64,000 bases of DNA from Nannochloropsis salina CCMP1776. Its lineage: Eukaryota > Sar > Eustigmatophyceae > Eustigmatales > Monodopsidaceae. Shown piece after piece: positions 1-10,258 of the stretch. Every line of letters begins with the position of its first letter. Position 1 is the stretch's first letter. The stretch is taken from NCBI GenBank assembly GCA_004565275.1, contig SDOX01000021.1, positions 532,230 through 596,229 on the forward strand, written 5' to 3'. Under the pieces are notes generated by a model, which did not search any database, had not been told where the DNA came from, and saw nothing but the letters and a program-made list of their open reading frames with translations. A program made the translations under genes and the position numbers.

Positions 1-471
1 GAGTGGGGGAACCGACCAGACAAAATAGACTTAAGGCACGCTGGCAACGATGAGACCAGGCGGAGAATCAGAAAGAAAGAACTCTTACAACGTAATTGAG
101 CCATGATAGGCTATTGTAGTAATATTTGTTTGACTCTTATTCAAAAGGAATATCATGTGCGGGAAAACGTCATAGAGGGGGGAGGTTTCGAGTATGGCCG
201 CACGTCTTTCTCTGTAGATTTTATCATCTACTGCGACACTTACTGTTCCTGATACTGAATCATTGGAATTTAAACCTTATATCTGTCACGTTCGGCATGA
301 GTTCTTCGTTCTGGTCTTCACTCCGCTGCTTTTCCAGCCCGGGGCATCTTTCTGGTGTATAGAGCAGGGCAATGACATGGTTTCTATTGTTTCCCGCCAG
401 GTTTGACCGAAGTAAGGCTCATACCTTACTGTGCATCGTCATCATCGTCGTACTAGATAGGGCGGTTGGGC
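1..471. other. No gene recognised, upstream of MAD2
   Basis: Short open frames only; none resembles a known protein or has a good start. The last bases before 472 are presumably the promoter and 5' leader of the MAD2 gene. Confidence 0.4.
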
Positions 472-1239
472 ATGGTAAGTCGGTACCTGATGCCAGTAAA
501 GGAACGCCAGGAGATCGCCGCAAACACAAGTTCTTCTCTAATTTTTAATCCCCTCCTCCTCTCCGCACTCCAGTCTTTTGCTGTCCCTGCAGGAGGCATT
601 TCGTCAACGCCTGCAGTCCCTGCTGCTGACAACAGTGTGATCACTCTGCGTGGGTCTACGGACATAGTGGTTGAATTCTTCGAGCACGCCATCACCTGCA
701 TTCTCTATCAGCGCGGCATATACCCTCCTGAGGACTTCGAACGCAAGACCAAGTATGGCCTTGCGTTACACGTCGCCAGAGAGGAGGGCTTAGTAACGTA
801 CTTAAAAAATGTACTGGAACAACTTCGGCAGTGGCTGACCTCCAGCAACGTGCAAAAGCTGGTGGTTGTCGTGACGGGCATGGAGTCGCAGGCCGTGCTC
901 GAACGGTGGGTCTTCAGTGTCGATACCGCCCAGGAGGCAGCGACGAATCCACAAGGGTACCAGGCCCAAAAATCACAAAAGGAGATCACGAGTGAGATCG
1001 CGGCGATCATCCGACAAATAACCTGCTCCGTGTCGTTCATGCCTTTGCTCGCTGAGCGCTGCTCGTTCGACCTGCTCGTGTATACGGACAAGGACGTGTT
1101 GGTGCCTGCCACCTGGGAGGATTCGGACCCGCGGCTCATCCAGCAAGCTGAGGAGGTCCGCTTGCGCTCGGTGAACACCAAGGTACACAAGGTGGATACT
1201 ATGGTGGCGTATCGTATGGAACCAGCGGGGCAGGGCTGA
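472..1239 (+). CDS. MAD2: Mitotic spindle checkpoint protein MAD2
   Basis: HORMA-domain protein that binds CDC20 at unattached kinetochores and restrains the anaphase-promoting complex. The family signature is nearly unbroken: ITLRGSTDIVVEFF, ILYQRGIYPPEDF, VQKLVVVV, LERWVF, IRQITCSVSFMPLL, CSFDLLVYTDKD, the seat-belt SEEVRLRS equivalent (AEEVRLRS) and VHKVDTMVAY near the end. I model two exons, 472-474 and 574-1239 (222 residues; animal MAD2 is about 205). The ATG at 472 is followed directly by GTAAGT, and a pyrimidine-rich acceptor ending at 573 restores frame, giving a first coding exon that is only the start codon. A candidate branch site CTAAT lies near 538. Without splicing the same frame stays open but adds about 34 non-conserved residues. 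Product identity is nearly certain; the N-terminus is inferred. Confidence 0.93.
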   Translation: MVSRYLMPVKERQEIAANTSSSLIFNPLLLSALQSFAVPAGGISSTPAVPAADNSVITLRGSTDIVVEFFEHAITCILYQRGIYPPEDFERKTKYGLALHVAREEGLVTYLKNVLEQLRQWLTSSNVQKLVVVVTGMESQAVLERWVFSVDTAQEAATNPQGYQAQKSQKEITSEIAAIIRQITCSVSFMPLLAERCSFDLLVYTDKDVLVPATWEDSDPRLIQQAEEVRLRSVNTKVHKVDTMVAYRMEPAGQG

Positions 1240-1708
1240 GGAATGGGAGCGGATAAAAGCTTCCAAAAAGTACAAAATTCATACCTTGAGGGTTGCTGTC
1301 GTGCCCGCTGATTACGAAATACATGGGATCTCACTGTACTGCAAGAGTTTGGTCGGTAGATGAGAAACGCGACAGCAATAAGTATGTACAAAGGGATCAG
1401 GAAGGCGAGGCTGACGAGGTAAGCTTCGAGGGTCTAGATGCACGTTTAGGAAGCTTTGTCGCCAAAGAAGGAGTGAGTTTTGAGGTTTAAGTCAAAGTTT
1501 CAGAGACAGAAGTTACTCTTGTGCTTACGAAACGTACTTGAGAATGTATTTTTTCTTATTCGCCCAGGAAGAGTGGGCAAATGATACATATATTGTCGAA
1601 ACGTTGGTGGTACATTCGTTCAAAAAGCTCGCTAAGATGTTTGACTTTAGCTCCAATTCTGCGGGTGACCCGCGGCAAATAGCGGCCCCCGTATCCCCTC
1701 GTGACAAC
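1240..1708. other. Convergent 3' intergenic region
   Basis: Between the ends of MAD2 (+) and kynureninase (-). It should hold both 3' untranslated regions. Nothing else seen. Confidence 0.4.
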
Positions 1709-3133
1709 TTAGCCCTTTTCCCTCGTCTCCCGGGGGGAGTCTCGAGCTTCTTCCAACACGCCCTTTAAGATCATCACGAAGCGCCACACGTCCACAAAGC
1801 GTGTGTATAAGGGGGAAGGTGCAACGCGGATGAGGTTGGGATGCCGCACATCGCCCATGACCCCACGGGCCTCGAGCGCCTCCAGGACCTGTGCAGCCTC
1901 CAGCCTCTCCACCTTGAACGTCAGGGACAGCTGGCACCCCCTTTCTTCGGACGCCGCTGGCGTAATGATCTGCACTGTGTCTGACAACGTTTGCTCGAGC
2001 AAGAGCTGCAGGTATCCTGTCAGGAGGACGGACTTCTTCCGCAACGCAGGCATCCCCCCGGCGGCCTTGAAGAGCCTGAGGGCGCTTTCCAAGCATGCGA
2101 GCATCAGCGGGGAGGGAGTCGAGAGCTGGAAACCCAGGGCACCGGGAGCGGGCTCAAACGTGGCTTCATTGAATGTAAAGCGCGCGGCTTTGGCTTGCCC
2201 CCACCACCCAGCCAGGCGCGGCAGAGGTGACGTTCCCTTTGTATGTTTCTCGTGGACATACACCCCCCCTACTGCTCCAGGGCCCGCGCACATGTACTTG
2301 TAATGGCACCAACATGCGAAATCAACACCCCACTTATGGAGATGTAACTCAACGTTTCCGATCGCATGGGCCAAGTCAAAGCCAACCAGGATTCCTTGAG
2401 CGTGGGCTGCCGCCGTGATTCCCGACATGTCAAAACATTGTCCAGAGGCGAAATGCAAGCCACTGAGGAAGAGGAGAGCGGTATCTTTTCCATGATCTTT
2501 GAGAAAGGTAATAATGTCAGATGCCCGCCAAGTGGACTCGCCAGGCCGGCGTCGGATAATGAGAAGGAAGTCGTCCTCATCTTCATTTTCGCCATCTCCC
2601 TTGTTTTTTCCTCGCGCTTGTTCTTTTTGTTTGGCTTGCCGATATACAAGCGCAAGATGGGACCGCAACACCTGGATGTCTGAGGGAAAGGCATTCTCCT
2701 CCACAATTATTTTGCGTCGAGTTGGGGTGGGGCGGTAGAATGTAGCAAGCATAAGGTGGATGTTGAGGCTCAGGCTGTTCATGGCCACAACTTCATGTGA
2801 ATCCTTTGCTCCAATTATTGATGCCAATTCATCGAGAACTGATTCATCTACATTGGCGAAAGGCTTGCGCCCCCGAAACCAAGAAGTCACACCCTCTTGT
2901 CCCCATTTATTTAAGACCTCCCCGACGTCGTCTCGGAGACGCCTGGGTTGAAGCCCCAAGCTATTAGTACACAAATAGATTGCAGAGCCATTTAAAGGAA
3001 TGATAAACTGGTCTCTGAAACAGATGTTTCTCTCATCTAAAGCGTTTGCCAGGCTTTTGTCGGCCAGATTGTGAATCCCAACCTCCTGCTGCAACTTGGC
3101 CAGATCACGCTCGTACGTCCTCGTGACCTCCAT
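1709..3133 (-). CDS. KYNU: Kynureninase
   Basis: PLP-dependent hydrolase of the tryptophan-kynurenine pathway (kynurenine to anthranilate, or 3-hydroxykynurenine to 3-hydroxyanthranilate, plus alanine). The 474-residue protein has the fold-type I layout. Visible motifs are YLCTNSLGLQP near the N-terminus, VAMNSLSLNIHLML (cofactor phosphate side), GFDLAHAIGNVELHLH with the PLP-pairing Asp, and WCHYKYMCAGPG, whose Lys (about residue 279) should carry PLP. The C-terminal small domain ends with IRVAPSPLYTRFVDVWRFV. The open frame extends 10 codons upstream from a TTG; the ATG at 3133 is the natural start. An acidic/basic loop (about residues 175-190, KNKGDGENEDEDD) is an insertion relative to animal enzymes. 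No targeting peptide is seen, so it is probably cytosolic. It is divergent from the HAD gene with 282 bases between starts. Confidence 0.95.
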   Translation of the reverse strand: MEVTRTYERDLAKLQQEVGIHNLADKSLANALDERNICFRDQFIIPLNGSAIYLCTNSLGLQPRRLRDDVGEVLNKWGQEGVTSWFRGRKPFANVDESVLDELASIIGAKDSHEVVAMNSLSLNIHLMLATFYRPTPTRRKIIVEENAFPSDIQVLRSHLALVYRQAKQKEQARGKNKGDGENEDEDDFLLIIRRRPGESTWRASDIITFLKDHGKDTALLFLSGLHFASGQCFDMSGITAAAHAQGILVGFDLAHAIGNVELHLHKWGVDFACWCHYKYMCAGPGAVGGVYVHEKHTKGTSPLPRLAGWWGQAKAARFTFNEATFEPAPGALGFQLSTPSPLMLACLESALRLFKAAGGMPALRKKSVLLTGYLQLLLEQTLSDTVQIITPAASEERGCQLSLTFKVERLEAAQVLEALEARGVMGDVRHPNLIRVAPSPLYTRFVDVWRFVMILKGVLEEARDSPRETREKG

Positions 3134-3415
3134 CAAGGATTCTTCCCGATGTCCCTGGTTCAACGAGCTCTGTAAGATACGGTCAACATGTATCTTACAA
3201 TATGCTGCTTTCTAGGGAGGAACCAAAAAGAAGTTTTTGCGGCGTAAGGTTGGATTTCGCATTTGTTAACCCGGTAACCTCCCCTGGGATTGGGTCGTAG
3301 CTACCCTCCCAGAAGTAACGGGTTCAAGCGACTGGGCAACTGAGAACGTAAACTTGTCTCACCCTCCCGCTATATGATACAGTGTCCGACTACTGCGGCC
3401 ACATCTGCTTCTTGG

Positions 3416-4381
3416 ATGTCGATATCGTGCCCGTTTCGCTTTTATCTGGCCCTTACTGTCGTTGTTTTGACGCTGAGGTGAGTTGAACAGGCTCCTCTGC
3501 CCTACTCGCTAGGGCCTCCATGAATTCCCATCCTCACGTTCTTAGCTTCCTTTTGCCGATTTGTTTCACGCAAACGCTGTGATTAATTATGTACTAGGTC
3601 TAACTGCGTGGCAGCTTTTTGTTTTCCATCCCGACTGTCGGTTCGCACCTCAAAGAGCTACATCCGGAGCCGCCAAAACAGTGTTGTCATGTCTATCTCA
3701 CCGCATATAAAGGGAATATGTTTTGACATGGACGGCACCCTCACTAATAGTGATGATTTACACTTTGAAACTTACCGAGATACTCTTTTGAAATTTGCCC
3801 CCGAGTACAATGACGGCCGCCCTCTGGAGCGCGCATTCTACGACCAAAAACTCTCCGGGAGCGCGAATGAAATCATTGTCCCCATGCTCCTTCCTCACTG
3901 GCCCCAAGAGCGCATGGAGCAGCTCTGGCTTGCCAAAGAAGCATTGTATCGAGAACGATCGGCAAACATCTCTCCTCTGCCCGGAGTAATTCGCTTGCTG
4001 GACTGGTGCACGGAAAATAAGATCGGATATGTACTCGTCACCAATGCCCCGCGCGTCGAGTGCCTTCATACCCTCCACTCTTTGAAGCTCAAGGATCGAT
4101 TTCATGACAGTAAAATAATAATTGGACAAGAAATGGCGAAGCCAAAACCGTTTCCTGACGCTTATAAGGAAGGCTTGCGCCGCTTGGATCTCGCCGCAAA
4201 GGAGTGCATTGCCTTCGAAGATTCTTTCAGCGGCCTGGCCTCGGCTGTTGCGGCCGGAATTCCGACCGTTGCGGTGTTGACGAGTCGTTCCGAAGCAGAG
4301 ATGATCGATCGAGGAGCATTCATGTCGGTGAAGGATTTTGATGAGCCGAGTTTGTGGGCCCTCTTAGAGGCCAAGAATTAG
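3416..4381 (+). CDS. HAD-superfamily phosphatase/phosphomutase, plastid-targeted
   Basis: Subfamily I HAD hydrolase of the beta-phosphoglucomutase/sugar-phosphatase type; the substrate cannot be told from sequence. Motifs: I, FDMDGTLTNSDDLHFE (nucleophile first Asp); II, VLVTNAP; III, AKPKPFPDAY (Lys); IV, FEDSFSG. I model exons 3416-3477 and 3598-4381 (281 residues). Exon 1 gives MSISCPFRFYLALTVVVLTL, an ER signal peptide, and donor GTGAGT; the acceptor TACTAG joins in matching phase to SNCVAAFCFPSRLS, rich in Arg/Ser. This is the bipartite plastid signal with an ASAF-like VAAF motif. An alternative shorter start is the ATG at 3689, giving a cytosolic protein. An AATAAA at 4602-4607 may be its polyadenylation signal. 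The family call is firm, the plastid call likely. Confidence 0.88.
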
Positions 4382-4812
4382 TCACTGAAATGATTGATTG
4401 TGCATCTGGAAGGAAGAAAGATCAACGAACCATCATGCATGGCTCCTCGCGGGGAATGAAATACGCTACAAAGAAAACGACGCTAAGTCGAGTTCCGCTT
4501 TTCTTGCACACCCGTTCTGTGTATCTGTTTTCTTTTCCATGCTCCTCATCCCCAGCCCAATGACACACTCAATGCCCCTCTTCTTCCAGTATCACAAGCA
4601 AAATAAAGGTATTCCGGTTGACGTCTCGACGTTTTTCCTCCCCGTTCTACCCCTGTGCTCCGCTTGCCCGCCAGCGACATGTAGTTTCCAATGCCTGCGC
4701 GCCACCTTCATGTTCTTCCTTCCAGCCTCTTCTGTGGGATTATAATGCATTTTTCAAAAGACTATGACATGAGTTCTGCCTCACAATTTTATTAAACACT
4801 TTCAAAACACTC
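4382..4812. other. Convergent 3' region of HAD and LHC genes
   Basis: No coding signal. It contains AATAAA (+) at 4602-4607 and AATAAA (-) at 4788-4793, candidate polyadenylation signals of the two flanking genes. Confidence 0.45.
4788..4793 (-). other. Candidate poly(A) signal AATAAA of LHC gene
   Basis: A perfect AATAAA on the minus strand about 20 bases beyond the LHC stop codon, which would give a very short 3' untranslated region. Confidence 0.4.
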
Positions 4813-5758
4813 TCAACCAATGAGGACTTGGTGGTTGTTTGACTGGCACTTACAGAAAAGACCCTGTCCGTCGCCGAAGGGGGAAATGTGCCCGGAGGTG
4901 ATCTGCTCAATGGGGCCCTGGCCCGTCAACAGCTCTTGCACCCACTGTCCGATGATGGCGACCTTCAAAGAAAAACATCGAGCGCGTAAGCAATGGTCCA
5001 GCTCATTCAATTCTTCCCCCCACCCCTTCCCACGGCATCCTAAATCTCCACAAGCTCAATCCTTGTCTTACCATCGCCAGTCGCCCATTTTTAAGCTCCT
5101 TGAGCTGGACGGCGGCCATTTCGGCATCGCCCTCGGGCTTGAAGGCCTCACCGAAGCGTCCCAACTGACCGGGCGCCAGCTCGGGGTCCTGCTTCCCGCT
5201 CGTCACCTCGATCAAAGTGATGGCTATGACGATCTGAAGGATTGCCAAAGGACGCTCGGACAGGAGCTGTCCGAGTGCTCCCAGGGGCCGGGGATTGCTG
5301 AAAACGTCGTCGGGGAGGTGGGTGTAGGACTGCACCAGGGTGCCCAGGCAGGCGAGCATCGCCACTCGGCCGTGCTTGAGCTCGACTTGCCGGTACTTGT
5401 ACAGAGATTGTTCATCCTTGGAGAAGCCCAAGGGATCGAACAGGCCGCCCGTCTCGACGTCAATCCCGATCATGTCCGATGCCGACATCCTCAGAGCGCT
5501 GCTGCTTCGTCGTCCAGTGGAGAGCGGGGCATGAGGCACCTAGCCAGACGCGGAGCGGGAGAGTGTCAACATGTGATTACCACCATGCAGCATGGAAGCA
5601 GAGCACTCTAGAACAATCCAGGTGCAAGACAGGGGGCGAACCGAACAACATAAGAGAAACAAGTCTAAAGGCCCAAAAGAGCACGATCTGTCTTCTCGAG
5701 CACTTACGAAAGCAGAGGCTGTGGCGAGGATACCAGTAAGGACTGCGAGGAACTTCAT
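4813..5758 (-). CDS. Light-harvesting chlorophyll a/c-type (FCP/VCP) protein, three exons
   Basis: Thylakoid antenna protein with three membrane helices. Exons, in transcript order: 5758-5708, 5539-5072 and 4962-4813, all joined in phase 0, 222 residues. Exon 1 encodes MKFLAVLTGILATASAF and exon 2 starts VPHAPLSTGRR, so the join recreates the plastid cleavage motif ASAFVP exactly at the intron. Helix 1 carries QVELKHGRVAMLA, with the chlorophyll-ligating Glu/Arg pair; helix 3 carries KELKNGRLAM joined to VAIIGQWVQELLTGQGP. The N-terminal FDPLGFSKDE segment is typical of the family. Donors are GTAAGTG and GTAAGAC. The C-terminal tail after GQGPIEQITSGHISPFGDGQ (about 18 residues) is not conserved. 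The gene is convergent with the HAD gene. Confidence 0.93.
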
Positions 5759-6594
5759 GTTGGCTTACGAAGGAAAGAAGATGTCCTGTTTGAAATGTAG
5801 AGATCGACTTAACTACACGACATACATCGCTTGCTTTGATAAAGGAATAAGGGCCAGGGGGTAGCTATGGGATCTGCCCTACGCGGAGGCGGCAACAGCA
5901 AGCAGGAAGACGAGCGCTAACGCGCAACAATAAAATGGCTATGTCTTACATTTTGGGCGACAACAAATGGAAGTATCAAGATTAATGAAGATATAGAAGG
6001 GTGCAAGTCAGTGGAGAGAGTCTTTTTGAGACAAAGTTGAGAAGAGACAACGAAGGGAGTGCGAAGCGGGCGAGAAGAGCGGTTTGGATGCACCTCAAGC
6101 AATCCCACCCTCCGCAAACACAGATCTGCGATTTAAGTTCAAGACCCCAAATGCCTCATGTCCGTTGCATTTTTGGCGGACAAAGCAGCTCACTTGAGAT
6201 ACAAAGCTGTTGCTCTCCTTGTCGCAAAGTAAACAGTGCCTCAGTTATGCTCCGCTGGAAGGCCCCACTCCAACGGGTTCCGACAAAAAGATACGCCTTC
6301 AACTAGGAGGCCGGAACGAGAAAGTATGCGACCTGCACACTACATGGTGGGCTGCCTTCTTCCCATTGAAAAGAAAAATAAGTTGCAAATTTAAAACCGA
6401 TTCTGTAAGATTTGATTTCAGCACATCACTTGCTGACTAGAAAGGTCACAAATACGCGACACTTACGCAGAAAACATAGTTCTTATGCCTTCAATCGAAG
6501 ATACCTCCCCATTACGGCATGTTACTCGTTTCTATAAACAAATAATTCACATCCCTGATGCTTGCAGCTTCTGTTTTCACTTCTTCTCCTCGCT
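5759..6594. other. LHC promoter and PIP-kinase 3' region
   Basis: Between the LHC start and the PIP-kinase stop, both on the minus strand. Only short unconvincing open frames; no recognisable RNA gene. Confidence 0.4.
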
Positions 6595-9500
6595 CTATCG
6601 AATGACATTAGACGTGAACTGGAGAAATCTCTTCCTATAGTCTTGCGGGGGAATAACGGAAAAGTCTTGCTTACCCACGTGATAGACACTCTTCATCAAA
6701 TATTCGCCACGCTTTCGCGAGTCAAATGGCACCAGCAAGTCTATAATCCCGAAGAACAGAATTTGATCTGGCTCTCCGTCGAGTTGATCTTGCAAGGTCC
6801 GGTAGGCGCGTATCCCTTGTCGGGCATTCAGTGTAGTGGCTGCGGTTGGTGACGGGCTATTAAACCCACGACTGCCCCTGGACCGCCACCCGACACCGCC
6901 ATAGATACTTGATGGACCCGTCTGCTTATCAAGCAATGACAGCGAGTCTTTCTTGTCAAATCGATGGTGACTGTAGGCCCAGTGGCAGAATTCCGTGAAG
7001 CCAAAGTTCTTTCGAAAGAAGGGGTACTGCTTCCTAACACTCAGGAAATCGGCGTACATCTTCTCCAGGCCCTCCCTCTGCTGCTCGATCCATATATCTT
7101 GTGGAATACCTCTGTCGACATAGTGCACGCCAACGAGAAACGAATAATCGATAATGTCGTTTCGCGCCAAAAACTGAGTGTCGATCGCAATCTGCGTCTT
7201 GAGTCTCTCAGCCAGCTCCGGTCCAACATGAATCGTGCGTCCTAGTTCCAGGAAATCCTTGTCCTTCATAACGACCCCGGGAGAGCATCTCGCACGTGCT
7301 CCGACAGTACGTTCGTAGGTGGAGCCCTTCAAGTCAAAGCGCTCGTGGATACCATGGGAGGTGGTGAAGATGTTCTCGATGACTATCAGGTCCCATTTCT
7401 CCGCGTTTAGTTTCAGCCGATACAGCCCCAGTATCCGCATGAGCAGATTGTCCGGGTGGGCAGTCATGTGCTCGTGGTAGGATTGAAGAATCTTGCGCAT
7501 CTGGTAGGACTCGGCGCGCGATATCGTCTGGTTCAGATGTTGAATGAAAGCGGATATTGGGGGTGAGTAATGCGACGGGACTTCTTGTCCAGGACATAAA
7601 TCGGCTGTACATGTAAAGGTCAGTGACAACTGAGACTTTCAGACGGACAACCCGACTATGAGCATCTGTCGACGCGTGTCTCGTGTCGCTCCTCCACAAC
7701 ATGTCTCAAAAGCAATGACGTACCTTGACCATGTACCGCCCGTCCTGCGACCAGTAAAAGAAGGAGCCAGACTTGCCCTCGGACACTTGCTCCGATAGAC
7801 CGAAAAGATCTCCCAAGAGCAACGATCCGATAACTTGCCGTATTCCAACCGACAGCAAGAAGTCGTCGTCCTCGATCCCACACGCTTGTCGCACCTCCCG
7901 GAACTTCTCCGCGCCGTAACAGGCCATCCGACAGCGACTTCCATCACTTGTCGGCACGCTGAAAACTTCCTTGCTGCAGTTCTGAGCCCTCAAATCTGAC
8001 CGGAGCCTTTCCATGTAAGCGGCGGGGGCTCCTGAGCTACTTTCGCTCCCCCCACCGGTGCTGCCGCCCAGAAAATTGAAACTTGTGCTGCGTGGGAGGC
8101 CAGTGCTACTGCTGATGCTTGGCCCGCAGATGCTCGAAACACAGCTGTCCTGCCGCTCGATCGGGCCCACACCGTTCTCCCCCCGCGTCATTTGAAGGAA
8201 ATCGGGACCGATCCCATTGCTGTTCCCACTCCACCCACTACTGGCCATGAAAGATGCGGAGGAGCCAATGGAGAGGCTGTTTTGGAGGAGATACTCTTGG
8301 CTCGCCTGCACGAGCTGGCGAGGCGAGGGCGAGGGTGTCAAGTTTTCGATTTTTCGTTCCTCGGTGCCCCGAATGGCGAACTCCAGGCCGAGCATCATGT
8401 TGGTGATAAAACGCCATTTGGGACTGCCAAACACAACGTTCGTGGCCGTCTTGTTCCGCGAACGGGCGCAAGGTGTGTGGTAACAGGAGACGTCGCGCGA
8501 GCCCAGTGTCCGCATGAAGGTCTCGATGGACTTGGAGCCGGCTCGGAAAGCCTCCCAGGAGATCGCCTGCTGCTCCTCCTCTACGCCTGCCCCCTCGCTC
8601 CCAGGCTTGTCGTCATCCTTTTCTTGAGGCTCACCCCGAACGCACGCCCTCTCGTCCCCGTCAATAGCCGTCTTTCCTTCCCTACCTGCTCCCGGCGCTT
8701 CCTCCTTTCCAGCTTCCCCGCCCCGGCCCACTCCCAGGCGCCCGAACACAGTATTGACGAACGTCTTGGCACAAATATCATCGCCCAAGTTCAAGCCCGT
8801 CAATATTGAGAAGACCGTCTCAATTGTAGTCAACAGGTCTCTTTTGTCGATCCGGCCGTCCTTGTTCTGATCGCACAAATCGAAGCCGTACCGCAGTTTC
8901 TCGGCGTCCGAGCCATGCGCCATAGTCAGCAGCCACTGCATCATGTCGCTGAAGGAGATGGCGCCGTCTTTGTCCTTGTCGATGGCCGAGAATAGAACCC
9001 GGGGGAACTCGCTCGTCACGCAGCCGCCGCCGACGGCCCCAAGGCACATCTGAAACTCTTTGGCAGAGATCTGACCCTCCGCAGTCCCCTGACAGCTGTC
9101 GATGGAGGAGAAGAGCTGGAGTGCCTCCTCTTCCGCGCGTTCCACCTTTTCCACCCCCCACTTGTTGATAAGTGCGTCACGTTCGTGCTTGACGAGAACC
9201 AGCTGTCGTTTCCCACCGAACCGGACCTTCTCCTTCACGATCTGCATGGCCTTCTTGGCCGCCGTGCTTCCGCCGTTCAGCGTGCCTCCCCCACTCCCAC
9301 TGCTCCCTCCGATGCTCCCTCCGTTCACGGAACTGCTGGAAACCGCGGCGTACGTCCCGCTGAGCCCGCGCACGCTGTCTTGGTTGCTGACGCTGAAGCT
9401 GCCCAAGCTGCAGGTCGAACCCGTCGGGGAGACAAGGGCCGGGGGGTCCTCAAGGCCTCCCACGCCCACCGCCCCCATGAGTTTCCGCTCCAAATCTGCC

Positions 9501-10258
9501 AACTTTTTGTTCAAAAGAGCCTCCCGGGCCCGATCCGACAGCTCGGCGCTTTCTGACACTTGTTTCCCCGCACAAGCGCCTGGGGCGGGGGCTACGCGGC
9601 TGTCCTGGAGGGTGCCGCTGGCCGTGGTGCTGAGGCTACTGCCGCTGTCGGTCATGGAATGGCCCCAATGTTGTAGCGGTGGGGAGATTGTGGCTTCACC
9701 CTGCTCCATACAAGAGTCGTAGTCCGTGCCTGCCGGCACCTGAGCCTCCTTTGTTCCGCTCCCTCCCACGTGCAGCCGAGGCGGGTCATTCACGGTGGCA
9801 GGGTTCCCGGTCCGTGGGTTACGCGCGCCATAAGAGGCGGAAGAAGCTGGTGAGAGGGTGCTAGGGGGGCAGGCAGGGGAGAACGACGCGCCGGTCGCTG
9901 GGTTTCTCTCAGAGGGGCCCCCGCTGCCGATGCTCGGTTTCCTGCTCAGCGCGCCTGTTGATCCGTCCGCGTGGTTCGTGGGGGTAGGGGGCCGGCCCGA
10001 CATGGCCCTCACTGCTCCTGTGCTTGCCTTGTCCTGGCTGCCGCAGCTGTCGACGCTGCTGCTGCACTCTGTTCCCGGCTCCCCCGTGGGGCCCTCGGCC
10101 TTCCTCCCCTTCCTCCAAGACAGCGTCCTGGGCATCGCTAGCTGGGAATGACGACAAGGCAGAGATGAGCCAACAAAAGTGGTCTGAGAGGTTGCTTGAG
10201 AATCAAGCGACCTGAAAAAAGAGACCTTGGTCAGAGAGTGGGCTGGGGACAATATCAT
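6595..10258 (-). CDS. EF-hand phosphatidylinositol-phosphate kinase
   Basis: A 1155-residue fusion of a calcium-sensor module to a PIP kinase. Exons 10258-7724 and 7527-6595; donor GTACGT after DGRYMVK and an acceptor before TISRAESYQMRK join in phase 0 at exactly the family-conserved junction. Residues 1-380 are low-complexity (Ser/Gly/Thr-rich). At about 390-480 lie EF-hands: DKDKDGAISFSD and DQNKDGRIDKRD are canonical 12-residue loops, preceded by a degenerate one. The kinase begins near residue 605 (SPKWRFITNMMLGLEF) and has a roughly 120-residue Ser-rich insert before MERLRSDL. Later it shows the nucleotide-binding Lys in RYMVK, IHERFDLKGSTYERTVG, the metal/catalytic IDYSFLVG and an activation loop PPQDYRKRF. 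It should phosphorylate PIP to PIP2 under calcium control at membranes. Whether it is a 4- or 5-kinase is not settled. The alternative start MPRTLSW lies 41 codons in. Confidence 0.9.

Noticed and set aside
708-1391. Long minus-strand open frame opposite MAD2
   Set aside because: Antisense shadow of the clearly conserved MAD2 frame; its own translation lacks any family feature.
3290-3345. Possible tRNA (GGGTTCAAGC)
   Set aside because: No cloverleaf can be built; the stretch lies in the promoter of the divergent HAD/kynureninase pair.
4820-5611. 263-residue plus-strand frame across the LHC gene
   Set aside because: It lies opposite LHC exons and introns and carries no conserved motif; the minus strand encodes the antenna protein.
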